Part shown: positions 34,231 through 46,033 of the stretch, piece after piece
How positions within the stretch are numbered: the first letter of the stretch is position 1
Layout: each line of letters starts with the position of its first letter
Assembly (NCBI RefSeq): GCF_002897295.1
Contig: NZ_BEXF01000002.1
Location: 124,001 to 188,000, forward strand
DNA: 64,000 nt
From: Brevibacillus reuszeri
GTDB lineage: Bacteria; Bacillota; Bacilli; Brevibacillales; Brevibacillaceae
Direction of reading: 5' to 3'
Translations under genes and position numbers: made by a program
Notes under the pieces: generated by a model
The model's input: the letters and a program-made list of their open reading frames with translations, nothing else
What the model was told of the DNA's origin: nothing
Databases searched by the model: none

Positions 34231-36090
34231 TCACTCGATCTGATATTGTTTGATTTTTCTCCAGAGAGTCGTCCGATCCATCCCCAGCAGCTTTGCCGCC
34301 ATGGTTTTATTATGCTTGACCTGTAGCAATACCGCTTCAATCCTCTTCGCTTCCGGGTCAAAATGATCTGTTGCTGCAGGCCGCAAGCTGTGGGCCGGGG
34401 CTGTCCTTTTTCTGGCAAATAAAAAAGCAGCGTCCCCTTTTCCGATCCTGCCGCCCTTTGCTAAAAGTACCATTCGTTCTACCACATTACGAAGCTCCCT
34501 CACGTTCCCAGGCCAATGATATGTCTGAAACAGAGAATACAGTTCCTCATCTACCTTCACCACTTTTTGCTCATGCTGTTCATTCATTTCCTGAATCATG
34601 CTTTCCACGAGCAGCGGAATATCAGACAGTCGTTCTCGCAAAGCAGGAACATCCAGCTTTAACATATTTATGCGGTAATAGAGATCGGCGCGAAAATGCT
34701 CTTTTTCAATTTCCTCGGCCAAGTCGCGATTTGTTGCAGCTACAATCCGCACATCAATAGGGATGATTCGCTCCCCACCCACGCGGCGGACTCGCCGCTC
34801 CTGCAGCACTCTGAGTAAAAGCACCTGAATACGCAGCGGCATCTCTCCGATTTCATCCAAAAACAGCGTTCCACCGTGTGCCAGTTCAAATAGTCCGGGC
34901 TTTCCACCCTTTTTGGCACCGGTAAAAGCACCATCCTCATATCCAAACAGTTCACTTTCCAAAAGGCTTTCCGGCAAAGCAGCGCAATTGACAGCCAAAA
35001 AGGGCCCGAACGCTCGACCGCTTTCCAAATGAATTCCTTGGGCAAACAGCTCCTTGCCCGTTCCTGATTCACCTGTTATTAATACCGTTGCACTCGTCTT
35101 TGCAAATAAGGCTGCCTGCTCCCTTGTTTCCACAATCTTGGGCGCTGTACCGATGATGCTGTCGAGCCGATATCTAGCTTCCAGACCGTTATCATGCAGC
35201 TTTTTCCGAAGCGACATCTCCATCTTTTGAATGTCGCTAATCTCTTTAAAATTGGAGACCGCACCCACGATCTGATCCTTGACGATGACCGGAATACGGT
35301 TAATGACAATAGAACGGTCCAGCACGGTAGCTACATCCCCCAGCTCCTGACGCCCAGTCTTCAAGACACGCAGCATGTCCGAGTGGGGAATATAGTCCGT
35401 GATCGGCTTCCCCAACACCTCTCCGGTAAGCCCCAAAAGAATTTTGGCATGCTCGTTGACGAGCGTAATATGTCCCAGGCGATCAACAGCGATTACCGCA
35501 TCGTGCGCGGAATTGACGACAGCCTCCATGAGGTGCTTTTCTCGCAATCGATCCTTGGTGTACGTGACCAAAGATGCTGCCTGCTGTACTGCCCTACGTA
35601 GAGTCGCAATGGATGGATCAATCATAAATCGCTCTGCTCCTGTCTGTGTACTGGACAAGAGTATAGCGTCCCAGGCAGGTATCAAGTAAATCTTTTGGTC
35701 GTGATCATGATTGGCATGGAATTCGTCCTGGCACCAAAACTGACAAGCAAGCTCGTCTTCCGTACCCAGTTCATGCTCCAGCTGTAGCCAGTCTCTTTCC
35801 TTAGCTGATGCACAGACGACCACGAGCTGCTTGTCTGTATGCTCCGCTCCCTGCAGCTTCACCCATGCTCTTTTCACATCGCTCATATCGATGGACAAAG
35901 AGACGACTGGGAGCGATAGCGACTCCAGCTCTTTTGCGTAACGTTCGGTTGTAATGACAACAAACGGATTCATCATCTGATCCAAAATCGATTTAATCGA
36001 GTAAAAATAACCGGCACTATGTCCACTTCTCTCCAACAAAGCAGCCATCTTTTTCTCCAGTTCTTTCTCTAGCCTGTATAAGGCAATCAT
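34231..36090 (-). CDS. Sigma-54-dependent activator with PAS domain (PrpR/RocR-like)
   Basis: 619 residues. An N-terminal sensor region (1-190) of unrecognised, possibly PrpR-N-like type is followed by a PAS domain (about 195-300, [23 protein letters not shown]) and the AAA+ domain (about 325-560) with GESGTGKE, the sigma-54-contacting [14 protein letters not shown] and the arginine-finger region. A C-terminal Fis helix-turn-helix ([22 protein letters not shown]) completes it. The ATG at 36090 overlaps the previous stop (ATGA). It is the closest activator to the leftward sigma-54 promoter at 34093-34110 and probably senses a metabolite of that operon. Confidence 0.92.
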   Translation of the reverse strand: MIALYRLEKELEKKMAALLERSGHSAGYFYSIKSILDQMMNPFVVITTERYAKELESLSLPVVSLSIDMSDVKRAWVKLQGAEHTDKQLVVVCASAKERDWLQLEHELGTEDELACQFWCQDEFHANHDHDQKIYLIPAWDAILLSSTQTGAERFMIDPSIATLRRAVQQAASLVTYTKDRLREKHLMEAVVNSAHDAVIAVDRLGHITLVNEHAKILLGLTGEVLGKPITDYIPHSDMLRVLKTGRQELGDVATVLDRSIVINRIPVIVKDQIVGAVSNFKEISDIQKMEMSLRKKLHDNGLEARYRLDSIIGTAPKIVETREQAALFAKTSATVLITGESGTGKELFAQGIHLESGRAFGPFLAVNCAALPESLLESELFGYEDGAFTGAKKGGKPGLFELAHGGTLFLDEIGEMPLRIQVLLLRVLQERRVRRVGGERIIPIDVRIVAATNRDLAEEIEKEHFRADLYYRINMLKLDVPALRERLSDIPLLVESMIQEMNEQHEQKVVKVDEELYSLFQTYHWPGNVRELRNVVERMVLLAKGGRIGKGDAAFLFARKRTAPAHSLRPAATDHFDPEAKRIEAVLLQVKHNKTMAAKLLGMDRTTLWRKIKQYQIE

Positions 36091-37826
36091 AGATCCCCCT
36101 GATTCATTGGCGATGTGATGTGGTATTCAGCCATTTTGCGGTATAACGTGTTTCGCCCGATCTGGAGCAATTTTGCCGCCTGACTTACATTTCCTCCACT
36201 CGTATACAATGCCTTTTTAATGGCTTGCAGCTCTGTTTCACGCAAAGATTGAACGGCCTCTTCAGTCTCTTGTGAGACGACAGCTTCCTCCAGCCCTTCC
36301 AATTGAATATGCTCTGCGGCGATCTCGTAGGTCTCTGATAGAAAGCACGCCTGCATTAATACGCCTTGCAGCTCCCGCACATTTCCCGGCCAAGAATAGG
36401 ACCGCAGCTTGAGCTTCGCTTCCTTCGACAAGAAAATCGGCTCTTCTCCCGCTATTTTTTGAATCAAATACTCAGCCAGCTGGACCACATCCGCGCGCAT
36501 GCGAAGCGGCGGTACCTGAATCGAAACACCCTTGAGCCGATAGTACAAATCGGCCCGAAAACGGCCTGCCTTGATCTCCTCTGGTAGATTGCGATGGGTA
36601 GCAGCTATCACTCTCGCATGGATAGGACGGGACTGGTTACTCCCCACAGGAGTGACGATTTTCTCCTGCAATACGCGCAATAGAGCCGCTTGTGCCCGCA
36701 ATGACATGTCCCCAATTTCATCCAAAAATATGGTTCCATGCTTCGCTGCTTCGAATTTACCGATCCTGCCCTCGCGATGTGCTCCAGTAAAGGCTCCACC
36801 CTCATAGCCAAACAATTCACTCTCGATCAAATTTTCCGATATTGAACTGCAGTTCACTGCGATGAAAGGCTCCTTTGCACGCGGGCCCATCTCGTGAATC
36901 ATTTGGGCAAACAGCTCTTTGCCTGTGCCGCTCTCCCCGTTAATCAATACAGGAAAGTCTACATGCGCTGCCTTTTGTCCAAGCTTTTTTGCCTGAAGAA
37001 AAAGCGGGCACGAACCCGCCAGTCGCGGAAATGGCTTGGCTTGAGAGCCCGGTGACATCGACCAGACGCGTCTCCGCTGATCCTGTATTTTGGCTCCAGC
37101 TCGCTCTACCTCTGGGTCTATAGTAGTTCCCAGCGCTTCCTTTCCCAAATGCTTTTTTGCATGCTCATTAAGACTAATAATTCGATCATCCTGATCCAGA
37201 CCCACAAGCGGCAGACTAAGCCCAGCTCCTCCAGCCGTCGTTAACGGTCTCGGGAGCGCAATCACACGCTCTGCTTCTGCAAGCATCAACCGATTCTGCA
37301 CTGCCTCGGCAATCATGCAAGCGATCGTTAGTGCAAAGGGATGTGAATATTCTTTTCTCGTACTAATATCAATAACGCCTAGCAGCTCACCCGTCGGTGA
37401 AAAAATAGGCGATGCCGAACACGTCAGAAACCGATTTTCCAAAAAGTAATGCTGGTCACCCTGGATTTGGACAGGCTGCTGTGCAATCAGGGCCGTACCG
37501 ATCGCGTTCGTCCCCTTATTGCCCTCGGTCCAGTTGGCGCCAATCTGCAGCTGTACCTTTTGCGCCTGATTCGCAAATACAGGGTCTCCTACTGTATGAA
37601 TAATGTTTCCATCCTGATCGGACAACAAGGCGATATGCTCAGTCGACAACAAAAACGGTGCCAATTTCGTAAAAAGGGGAAAGCTTTCACGGATCAGAGG
37701 ATGATTTTCCTGAATGATTTCTTTAATCCTTCTGCTAGAGATAATTTGATCATTAGCCTTTTCCGTGGCTTTGAGGCTAGATTCCTGGCAGCGTTTCCAA
37801 GATTGCTGAACAATCGTCGACAACAC
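36087..37826 (-). CDS. Sigma-54-dependent activator with GAF domain (AcoR-like)
   Basis: 579 residues. The N-terminal GAF-type sensor (about 40-180, with [19 protein letters not shown] and [10 protein letters not shown], as in AcoR) is followed by a degenerate PAS segment and an AAA+ domain (about 300-500) with [30 protein letters not shown] and WPGNVREL. It ends in a Fis helix-turn-helix ([21 protein letters not shown]). GTG start behind GGGGGAGGGG. It is divergent from the aldehyde dehydrogenase gene at 38066, whose promoter is of the sigma-54 type, so this protein is its likely activator. Coupled translation with the second activator suggests joint control. Confidence 0.92.
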   Translation of the reverse strand: MLSTIVQQSWKRCQESSLKATEKANDQIISSRRIKEIIQENHPLIRESFPLFTKLAPFLLSTEHIALLSDQDGNIIHTVGDPVFANQAQKVQLQIGANWTEGNKGTNAIGTALIAQQPVQIQGDQHYFLENRFLTCSASPIFSPTGELLGVIDISTRKEYSHPFALTIACMIAEAVQNRLMLAEAERVIALPRPLTTAGGAGLSLPLVGLDQDDRIISLNEHAKKHLGKEALGTTIDPEVERAGAKIQDQRRRVWSMSPGSQAKPFPRLAGSCPLFLQAKKLGQKAAHVDFPVLINGESGTGKELFAQMIHEMGPRAKEPFIAVNCSSISENLIESELFGYEGGAFTGAHREGRIGKFEAAKHGTIFLDEIGDMSLRAQAALLRVLQEKIVTPVGSNQSRPIHARVIAATHRNLPEEIKAGRFRADLYYRLKGVSIQVPPLRMRADVVQLAEYLIQKIAGEEPIFLSKEAKLKLRSYSWPGNVRELQGVLMQACFLSETYEIAAEHIQLEGLEEAVVSQETEEAVQSLRETELQAIKKALYTSGGNVSQAAKLLQIGRNTLYRKMAEYHITSPMNQGDL

Positions 37827-38000
37827 TCTTCCCCTCCCCCAAAATCATTCCCTTTCAGTATAGCACGAACTGGAATTTTTTCACTGTTCGCAGCTTTAAA
37901 TCGTATTGATCGTTCTTTTTTGGAACACTTTTTGCTCCATTTCAGAACACACCTCTCCTTATCTATTCTAGAAAGCGTTGTCATTTCCCCCTTTTTCGAC

Positions 38001-38017
38001 TTGGTACGATATTTGCT
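38001..38017 (+). promoter_or_regulatory. Sigma-54 promoter of the aldB-like operon
   Basis: TTGGTACG-ATAT-TTGCT: GG at 38003-38004 and GC at 38015-38016, ten bases apart, close to full consensus. GAAC/GTTC words at 37867, 37886, 37912, 37923 and 37945 (two of them as GTTC-N7-GAAC) may be the activator sites. Confidence 0.85.
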
Positions 38018-38065
38018 TTTGGAAAAGGATGTACAGAACCAAGTGATAATAGAGGAGGCGCTCGC

Positions 38066-39586
<1,521 letters not shown>

Positions 39587-39590
39587 TCAT

Positions 39591-39932
39591 ATGGAACAAC
39601 AAGAAAAAGTGCTCGCAACAGATGCTGCGCTGCAATTGATTGAGCGGTTACGAGCGAAGCACGGCGACTTGATGTTTCACCAATCGGGAGGCTGCTGCGA
39701 TGGCAGCTCCCCGATGTGTTACCCGCTCGGTGAGTTTCTTGTCGGGGATCAGGATGTGCTGCTCGGCGAGATTGGCGGCTGCCCGTTTTATATGGGGAAA
39801 GCACAGTACGAGTACTGGAAACACACCCAGCTCATCATTGATGTAGTCGAAGGACGCGGCGGGATGTTCTCGCTGGAGGGCCCTGAGGGACTCCGCTTCC
39901 TCACTCGTTCACGTATGTTTCCTGAAGCTTAG
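39591..39932 (+). CDS. DUF779 protein, partner of the aldehyde dehydrogenase
   Basis: 113 residues of the DUF779 family, whose genes usually sit beside AldB/ExaC aldehyde dehydrogenases. Conserved metal-ligand-like residues are HQSGGCCDGSSPMC (three Cys) and GCPFYMG. The start at 39591 is four bases after the previous stop, so the genes are coupled. The function is unknown; a chaperone or metal-delivery role for the dehydrogenase is a guess from co-occurrence. Confidence 0.88.
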   Translation: MEQQEKVLATDAALQLIERLRAKHGDLMFHQSGGCCDGSSPMCYPLGEFLVGDQDVLLGEIGGCPFYMGKAQYEYWKHTQLIIDVVEGRGGMFSLEGPEGLRFLTRSRMFPEA

Positions 39933-40039
39933 GAAAACCTCTATCGAGGAATCCCAGGGAGGAGCGACCGTGATTTAGTGGAAGGTTATTCTTGCTAAAT
40001 CATGATGTAGATTCGTGTAGTTTATACTTTCTGATTTAG

Positions 40040-40093
40040 AAAAAACAAGACCGCCCTTTCACCTGTCTAGGTGGGGACGGTCCTGTTTTTTTA
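40040..40093. terminator. Bidirectional terminator
   Basis: ACAAGACCG ... CACCT / AGGTG ... CGGTCCTGT, with T runs on both sides (seven T on plus, six on minus). It separates the convergent aldehyde dehydrogenase operon and the helicase gene. Confidence 0.8.
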
Positions 40094-41680
40094 TCGCTGT
40101 CTCGGCTTCTTTTTCGTTGTACGTTGGGTAGATGGTGTGCCTGCCCGCTTCGGTGCTTTTGTGGCAAAACGGTCTGTGCTTCGTTGTGCTTTGGCAGGCC
40201 TGCTGTTCTCTCTGCCTGGCTTTCTAGTGCTGTCCTTTGATTTCTGTCCAAATTCACTTGGCTTGCGTGTATTTTGCTTACTATTGCGCTTTTGCCCATC
40301 CGATCGGCGATCATTCTCTTTGCCTGGACGGTCTTTTCCACGTGATTCATTACCACGTGACTGATCACGCCCGCCTCTCGCATTACGGTCCTTGCCCTCA
40401 CCACTTTTTCTACGGTCGTCACTCTGACGCTTCCGCCCAAATCCTCTTTCATGTCGCTCAGAGCGATTTTTTGGTTCCCCTCTGCGCTCTTTTCCTCCGT
40501 CAGAATAGGCTGTCCCTGCCTTTTGCTGTCGTGCTCCTGCTTTCGCCTCGCTCGTATCCTTTTCCATCCTGATTCGTTCAAGCGGCAGCTTAATTCCTTT
40601 TTCAATCATCTCCAAGAGATTACGGTCCTTCGCAGCTACCAGGGTATACGCGATCCCCTGCTCTCCTGCGCGGCCCGTTCTGCCGATACGGTGAATATAG
40701 CTGTCCACATCTTCAGGGATGTCGTAGTTGAACACATGTGTGATCCCTTCAACATCTAAACCGCGGGCTGCTACATCAGTGGCAACGAGATACTGAATCC
40801 TTGCCTCGCGGAATCGCTTCATGACGTCTTCGCGTTTTGCCTGTGACAAATCCCCGTGTAGTTCGTCTGAAACATAGCCATACCCTTGCAGGGCTGCATT
40901 CAAGGTACTCGCTCTGCGCTTCGTCCGGCAGAAAATGACTGCCAGAAAAGGTCGCGCTTCATCCAGCAAGCCACGAAGAGTCGCTTGCTTCTGCCGATCA
41001 GTCGTTTCCACAACAATCTGCTTGATGTCATCCAGAGTGATACGTTTACCCTGTACGTGGATATCCTCCGGCTGCCTCAGAAAGCGTTTAGCAAGGGAAC
41101 GTACTTGTTCCGGCATCGTTGCGGAGAACAGCAAGGTTTGGCGATCCGGCGAGGTCGTTGCGATGATTTCCTCCACCTCAGGCAAAAAGCCCATATGCAG
41201 CATCTGGTCTGCCTCGTCGAGTACAAACGTCGAAATGCTGGAGAGCTCAATCGTGCCGCGTCTCAAATGATCGAGCAGACGACCGGGAGTCGCAATCACA
41301 ATCTGCTTCTTACCTGCCAGCTTTCTCATTTGCTGGGCGACGTCTTGTCCTCCGTAAACAGCCAGCACATGTATATCGTCTAGCCTTGCTGTCAGCTTTT
41401 TCACTTCTGCCGTAATTTGCAGGGCGAGCTCTCGGGTTGGCGTCAAAATCAATGCCTGTACATGTGTTGCCTGTGGATCAGCCTGCTCCAAAATGGGCAG
41501 TACAAAAGCAAGAGTCTTTCCTGTACCCGTCTGTGCCTGAGAAATGACGTCTTTTCCTGTAAGGATAACGGGTATGGATTTTTCTTGAATTGGAGTAGGC
41601 TCGGTAATCCCGTTTTCTTGCAATGTATATACTAGTTCCTTACGTATTCCCAATCTAAAAAAGTCAGCCAGTTTCGCCAT
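40091..41680 (-). CDS. DEAD-box RNA helicase with long basic tail
   Basis: 529 residues. The core (1-370) has [30 protein letters not shown] and [10 protein letters not shown]. The last 150 residues are low-complexity Arg/Lys/Gly/Ser-rich, an RNA-binding tail unlike the RPRSGDS repeats of the cshA product. It is a paralogue, perhaps of the CshB/YfmL group. The ATG at 41680 directly abuts GGGAG with no spacer, so initiation may be weak or use an unseen signal. It follows the methyltransferase gene by 29 bases. Confidence 0.88.
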   Translation of the reverse strand: MAKLADFFRLGIRKELVYTLQENGITEPTPIQEKSIPVILTGKDVISQAQTGTGKTLAFVLPILEQADPQATHVQALILTPTRELALQITAEVKKLTARLDDIHVLAVYGGQDVAQQMRKLAGKKQIVIATPGRLLDHLRRGTIELSSISTFVLDEADQMLHMGFLPEVEEIIATTSPDRQTLLFSATMPEQVRSLAKRFLRQPEDIHVQGKRITLDDIKQIVVETTDRQKQATLRGLLDEARPFLAVIFCRTKRRASTLNAALQGYGYVSDELHGDLSQAKREDVMKRFREARIQYLVATDVAARGLDVEGITHVFNYDIPEDVDSYIHRIGRTGRAGEQGIAYTLVAAKDRNLLEMIEKGIKLPLERIRMEKDTSEAKAGARQQKAGTAYSDGGKERRGEPKNRSERHERGFGRKRQSDDRRKSGEGKDRNARGGRDQSRGNESRGKDRPGKENDRRSDGQKRNSKQNTRKPSEFGQKSKDSTRKPGRENSRPAKAQRSTDRFATKAPKRAGTPSTQRTTKKKPRQR

Positions 41681-41709
41681 CTCCCATTCTGTGTTGATCG
41701 AAATCGCGC

Positions 41710-42384
41710 TTATTTTGTACAGACCGCGACTCCGATAAAATAACGTACGCCATCACGCGGCTTTTCAAAGGTAACGCCTCGTTGATAGTAAATTTCTACT
41801 TCCGAAAATCGGACAAAAAGCTGCTCGAATTCCTCCGGGGTTAGCTGGTGAACGTGAAACGGCTCACTCGTCTGCATTCCTCTTCCTCTTCCAAAAGGAC
41901 TGGAGAGGACAAGCGTTCCGCCCGGCTTTAGCATTCGGTACAGATTGTTCATAAAGAGCAAGTCGTCCTCGACATGCTCAATCGTTTCGAAGCTGAGTAT
42001 CGTATCGAATTGTCCGAGCTGCTCGGGTAGCTCGGGATCAATCGCATTACCGGTCTGATACGTAATTTTTTGATGGTTGTACTCCCGATTGGCATAGTAG
42101 ATCGTTTCAGCGTCGATGTCTACGCCTACAAGGTGAGTCAGCTCTCTCTTACGTTCCTTGGCAACCATGTGACACCCATATCCAGTCCCGCAGGCGATGT
42201 CCAGAACTCTTCCCCTGATATAAGGAGTAGCAAAGTAATATCTGGCTATATGCTCCAGCAGCATGCCGTTCGTAGGCTTTAGCAGCTTGGGGATGATTCG
42301 CTCCCCTGTCCATTCTAGCAATCTCATCACCAATTTTCTCGATTCTACTTGATCACATCTTACCTCATTCCTATGATGGATCAT
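41710..42384 (-). CDS. Class I SAM-dependent methyltransferase
   Basis: About 224 residues from the ATG at 42384, seven bases after GGAG; ATGs at 42417 and 42327 are possible alternatives. Motif I is [14 protein letters not shown], motif [15 protein letters not shown], then [16 protein letters not shown] and [23 protein letters not shown] near the N-terminus is typical of a group of small methyltransferases often found near glycosyltransferases. The substrate is unknown. Confidence 0.85.
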   Translation of the reverse strand: MIHHRNEVRCDQVESRKLVMRLLEWTGERIIPKLLKPTNGMLLEHIARYYFATPYIRGRVLDIACGTGYGCHMVAKERKRELTHLVGVDIDAETIYYANREYNHQKITYQTGNAIDPELPEQLGQFDTILSFETIEHVEDDLLFMNNLYRMLKPGGTLVLSSPFGRGRGMQTSEPFHVHQLTPEEFEQLFVRFSEVEIYYQRGVTFEKPRDGVRYFIGVAVCTK

Positions 42385-42511
42385 ACCTATTCTCCGATTA
42401 TAGGAGAAGGAACTCATACCTTAATAAATTTGTAAGAGTTTTCTATGCTGTTTTGTTAAAGCTGGCCGTTAAGATAGTAACATGAATGCATTCATAAGGT
42501 GGGAAAAAAGC

Positions 42512-43204
42512 ATGACGAATTACCATGTCCTCGTTGTCGACGACGAGGCTGAGATTAGAGACGCGATCGAAATTTATTTACAGAATGAATCGATGATCGT
42601 CCACAAAGCAGGCGATGGACTTGAGGCGCTAGCCATTTTGGAAAAAGAAGAAATCCACCTCATCATCCTAGACATCATGATGCCCAAAATGGACGGAATC
42701 ACTGCCACGTTTAAGATTCGGCAGGAAAAAAACATTCCGATCATCATGCTTTCAGCAAAATCCGAGGACACCGATAAAATTCTCGGACTCAATATCGGAG
42801 CGGATGACTATGTAACCAAGCCCTTCCATCCTCTCGAGCTGTTGGCACGGGTCAAATCCCAGCTCCGTCGCTATACCAATCTGGGCACCTACAAAGTCAC
42901 CGAGGATGAAATACAAGTACGTGGACTCACTTTAAACAAGAGCACCAAGACGGTCTCGGTAGACGACAATGACATCAGGCTAACCGCGACTGAGTACAAG
43001 ATCTTGGAGCTGTTGATGGAAAACAAGGGGCGTGTCTTTTCGATTGAGGAAATCTACGAGCGCGTCTGGAAGGAACCTTATTTGAATGCGGAAAATACGG
43101 TCGCCGTACACGTCAGACGTATACGCGAAAAGATCGAAATCAACCCGAAGGAACCGAAATACTTAAAGGTGGTATGGGGAATTGGATACAAAATCGAAAA
43201 ATAG
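42512..43204 (+). CDS. OmpR-family response regulator (VanR-like)
   Basis: 230 residues. Receiver: VVDDE, phosphoacceptor Asp54 (ILDIMMPKMDG) and VTKPFHPLELLARV. The winged helix (about 135-228) ends YLKVVWGIGYKIEK. The ATG at 42512 follows AAGGTGGG; an ATG ten codons earlier lacks a site. The gene overlaps the following kinase by 23 bases. Its resemblance to VanR-type regulators suggests an envelope or antibiotic response. Confidence 0.92.
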   Translation: MTNYHVLVVDDEAEIRDAIEIYLQNESMIVHKAGDGLEALAILEKEEIHLIILDIMMPKMDGITATFKIRQEKNIPIIMLSAKSEDTDKILGLNIGADDYVTKPFHPLELLARVKSQLRRYTNLGTYKVTEDEIQVRGLTLNKSTKTVSVDDNDIRLTATEYKILELLMENKGRVFSIEEIYERVWKEPYLNAENTVAVHVRRIREKIEINPKEPKYLKVVWGIGYKIEK

Positions 43205-45374
43205 CCGCACTCCGTTACTGGCAATGCTCGCCTTGGTAGTGAGCATTTCCCTCGCCTTGTTGACTGCGGCCGATCTCTACCACAATCGTGAATACTTGCA
43301 AAAAGACAATTACTTTCAAAGCTCCAGTTTTCGCTGGGAGCTACAGAATTTTGTCGAGCTGGTAAAAAAGGTGCATGTGGATTATGCAGGTTATGAGACG
43401 AAGACTCCTCAAGAAAAGCTGGGGAAAGAAGAGCTCCGGCAGTATGCCTCACAACGGGAATATAGTCTGCAAGAGAGCGTAAAAAACATTTCCCAAGAGT
43501 ACATGCCGCAAATCGAGGACGCCAGAAACGCTGGTAAACCGGAAGAAGTAGCAAGACTCACGACTGAAATGGAACAACGCAAAAAAACCCAATCTGCCAA
43601 GGACGTCGCTTGGTGGGATAAGCAGCTTAGCGAAATGGTAACGAATAAGGATCAGGATTATGAGGAGAGCAAAAACAGCTTAACCCTCCGAAGCGGATCG
43701 ATCAGCTATTATGTAAATGACAAAAAAAATCACAAAGTATATACCAATCTCGATCATGAGCCCACGGAAACTGAGATGAGAACAGCTCGTTTCTCAATCT
43801 CCTTCCCGCAAAACACGTATCAAAAATACAGCGAGTTCTCAGGAATTAGTCGTACGTATCAGATCAATCAATGGAATGGTGTGTTCTTTATTCCGGTAAA
43901 TTCCGAAGGGTACAGCCAGATCCAAGCCGACGCTATTTATTTTGACTCCATCCGTGACCGCCTATTAAAGGAATGTGCATTGCTTACTGTAACTCTCTTG
44001 ATTGCTGCTATGCTTTGGTGGTATCTGAGCATGATGAATGCAATCAGACTTCCGGTCATAACAAAAAGCTTGGCGCTGTTCAGACTCATTCCACTGGACA
44101 TTCGCATGATCCTGATACTACCGCTTGGTATCACGTATATGCTCATGATTTCAAATATGCAGTTCTTCTATTTACCGCTTGAAATTGAGCACTTTTTTAC
44201 GCTAGGCTTCATTTCCGTTTTTACTGCCTACTGGCTCCTGCAGCTATTGGAGGGTTGGCACATGTACAAAGAGCCTGAGCTTTTCAAAGAGCAATGGCAA
44301 CAAAGCCTGCTGAACAGACAACGCGTCCTTTTCCGGGAGAGCTTCGCGAATAAAGGAGTATTTTTTAAGGTTGCGACTTTGTTCATCCTAACCATCGGAC
44401 TTGGCATGAGCATCGCATTAGGGCTCGTTTCCTTAATCAAAGGCGCGGGTGCCCTCTTGATTCTATGCTTTTTCTACGGATTGTTTTATATGATTGTAGT
44501 GTTTCCATATGTCCTGCGACGTATCGGATTGATGAATCGAATCCTGCTGGGAGCATCCGAAATGGCGTCCGGGAATATGAACGCCTCCATCGAAAAGATT
44601 CGAAAGGGCAAGCTTTCTGAGCTCGCTCACTCGCTCAACAACATACGTCAGGGTATGAAGCACGCGATGGAGGAGCAGGTGAAAAGCGAAAGGCTCAAAT
44701 CAGAGCTGATCACCAACGTTTCGCATGACTTAAAAACGCCACTTACTTCTATCGTCAACTATGTGGACTTGCTCAAGCGAGATAATCTGTCCCCAGAAGA
44801 AGTAAAGAGCTATGTAGAAGTATTGGAGCGGAAAACAGACCGACTGCGCATTCTAATTGACGATCTGTTTGATGCTGCGAAAATGGCAAGCGGCTCGGTT
44901 GAGCTGAACATCGAAGAAGTAAACGTTGCAGCCTTGCTTAATCAGGCGATTGCTGAATTCAGCGACAAGATTGAGCAATCGCCGCTCACCTTCCGCGTCA
45001 ATACGGAGCAGTCCAAAATCTACGCTCCGCTCGACGGCAAAAAAACATGGCGTGTCTTTGAAAACCTGATCGGCAACGCATTAAAATATTCGATGCCCAA
45101 AACGCGTGTTTTGATTGATTTGTTTGAGCGTGACCATGAGGTTATTCTCACGATCAAAAACGTCTCTGCCTATGAAATTGACTTTGATGCAGAAGAGCTG
45201 TTTGAACGCTTCAAGCGAGCGGATCAATCGCGGAATACAGAAGGCTCCGGTCTGGGGCTGGCCATTGCAAAGAGCATCGTCGAGCTGCAAGGCGGGAAGC
45301 TGTCCATCGAGATTGATGGGGATTACTTCAAGGTGACGGTTGTGTTTCGCAAGTGGGCTCGGGCGGGGGGTTAG
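43182..45374 (+). CDS. Large polytopic sensor histidine kinase
   Basis: 730 residues, about twice a simple kinase. TM1 (about 11-30) is followed by a 230-residue extracytoplasmic region, the first half charged and probably coiled (65-165). Then come five more helices (about 265-284, 308-326, 338-356, 397-418 and 424-443), a HAMP-like segment, the phosphoacceptor His515 in TNVSHDLKTPLTS and an ATPase domain with GSGLGLAIAKSIVE. The start appears to be a TTG at 43182, inside the regulator gene. Similar large kinases pair with VanR-like regulators in Paenibacillus and Brevibacillus relatives; the signal is unknown. Confidence 0.88.
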   Translation: MDTKSKNSRTPLLAMLALVVSISLALLTAADLYHNREYLQKDNYFQSSSFRWELQNFVELVKKVHVDYAGYETKTPQEKLGKEELRQYASQREYSLQESVKNISQEYMPQIEDARNAGKPEEVARLTTEMEQRKKTQSAKDVAWWDKQLSEMVTNKDQDYEESKNSLTLRSGSISYYVNDKKNHKVYTNLDHEPTETEMRTARFSISFPQNTYQKYSEFSGISRTYQINQWNGVFFIPVNSEGYSQIQADAIYFDSIRDRLLKECALLTVTLLIAAMLWWYLSMMNAIRLPVITKSLALFRLIPLDIRMILILPLGITYMLMISNMQFFYLPLEIEHFFTLGFISVFTAYWLLQLLEGWHMYKEPELFKEQWQQSLLNRQRVLFRESFANKGVFFKVATLFILTIGLGMSIALGLVSLIKGAGALLILCFFYGLFYMIVVFPYVLRRIGLMNRILLGASEMASGNMNASIEKIRKGKLSELAHSLNNIRQGMKHAMEEQVKSERLKSELITNVSHDLKTPLTSIVNYVDLLKRDNLSPEEVKSYVEVLERKTDRLRILIDDLFDAAKMASGSVELNIEEVNVAALLNQAIAEFSDKIEQSPLTFRVNTEQSKIYAPLDGKKTWRVFENLIGNALKYSMPKTRVLIDLFERDHEVILTIKNVSAYEIDFDAEELFERFKRADQSRNTEGSGLGLAIAKSIVELQGGKLSIEIDGDYFKVTVVFRKWARAGG

Positions 45375-45379
45375 TGGAG

Positions 45380-45589
45380 GAGAGGAAACAGGAGAAAACG
45401 CTCCAGGTACTTGGGCCATTAGCTAGGATGTATGACTGACCGGTTCCATGTCAAAAGCGAAACCGCGTCCAAAAGTAGTCCGTTCACAGATGCCTCTCAA
45501 AGGTGGACGCTTAAGAGCATGTTTCGCTTTTGACATTCCACCTCGGTGAATGTCCCAAAGACCTTCGCTTATTTCTCCTGTTTCCTCTC
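45380..45589. repeat. Long imperfect foldback (nested inverted repeats)
   Basis: Outer arms GAGAGGAAACAGGAGAAA (45380-45397) and its exact complement (45572-45589), 18 of 18. Next, AGGT..TTGGG.CATT pairing (45405-45420 with 45549-45564 approximately). Inner arms ATGTCAAAAGCGAAAC (45448-45463) and complement (45521-45536), 16 of 16, then GCGTCC/GGACGC. The whole 210 bases fold into one rod with a few internal loops. No ORF or T run explains it. A MITE-like element or a structured RNA are the main options. It begins six bases after the kinase stop. The rest of the gap to the HPr gene holds a small ACCAGC/GCTGGT hairpin (45590-45615) and a terminator. Confidence 0.85.
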
Positions 45590-45696
45590 ACCAGCTTTAT
45601 TCCTTTCTCGCTGGTATAAAAAGATAAAGATTTTTTGGGTAAAGCTAGGATGCTATACAGAAAGACTAAGAAATGATTGAATTGCCCCCTACGTAA

Positions 45697-45734
45697 TAAA
45701 GCCGATGCCCCTTCACCAGGACATCGGCTTTTTG
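45697..45734. terminator. Terminator of the chitobiose/cellobiose operon
   Basis: AAAGCCGATG and CATCGGCTTT arms, loop about 14 bases; T runs in both directions. It lies just after the HPr paralogue on the minus strand. Confidence 0.8.
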
Positions 45735-45748
45735 CTTTGTATCGACGG

Positions 45749-46012
45749 CTAGATCGCGAAATTTCGTTCAAACAATGCTTGCACGTCCGAGACCGCTTGC
45801 TGCTCGTCTTCTCCTTCTATCTCAAACGTGATTTCATCTCCGGTCTTTGCGCCCAGTGCCATGACGCTGAGGATGCTTTTGCCGTTGGCCTGCTTGTTGT
45901 TATAGATCATTTTGACTGTAGAGCGGTACCCATTAAGCAGGTTGACCAGAACTGAAGCAGGACGGGCATGGAGACCGCCGCTAACGGTTACTTCCACGGT
46001 AAAACGAATCAT
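45749..46012 (-). CDS. HPr paralogue encoded in the sugar operon
   Basis: 87 residues. Both His15 (GGLHARPA) and Ser46 (GKSILSVM) are kept, so unlike Bacillus Crh, which lacks His15, it could carry PTS phosphate as well as serve as a CcpA cofactor. It differs from the ptsH product at most other positions. The ATG follows GGGAGGAG, 21 bases after the phosphatase gene. Last gene of the sigma-54-controlled operon, so it may be an inducible phosphocarrier for this sugar. Confidence 0.92.
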   Translation of the reverse strand: MIRFTVEVTVSGGLHARPASVLVNLLNGYRSTVKMIYNNKQANGKSILSVMALGAKTGDEITFEIEGEDEQQAVSDVQALFERNFAI

Positions 46013-46033
46013 TACACTCCTCCCTTCCCGTTT

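Noticed and set aside
45511..45771. 86-codon minus-strand ORF over the foldback and terminator
   Set aside because: It runs through an inverted repeat and a terminator, and has no ribosome site or family features.
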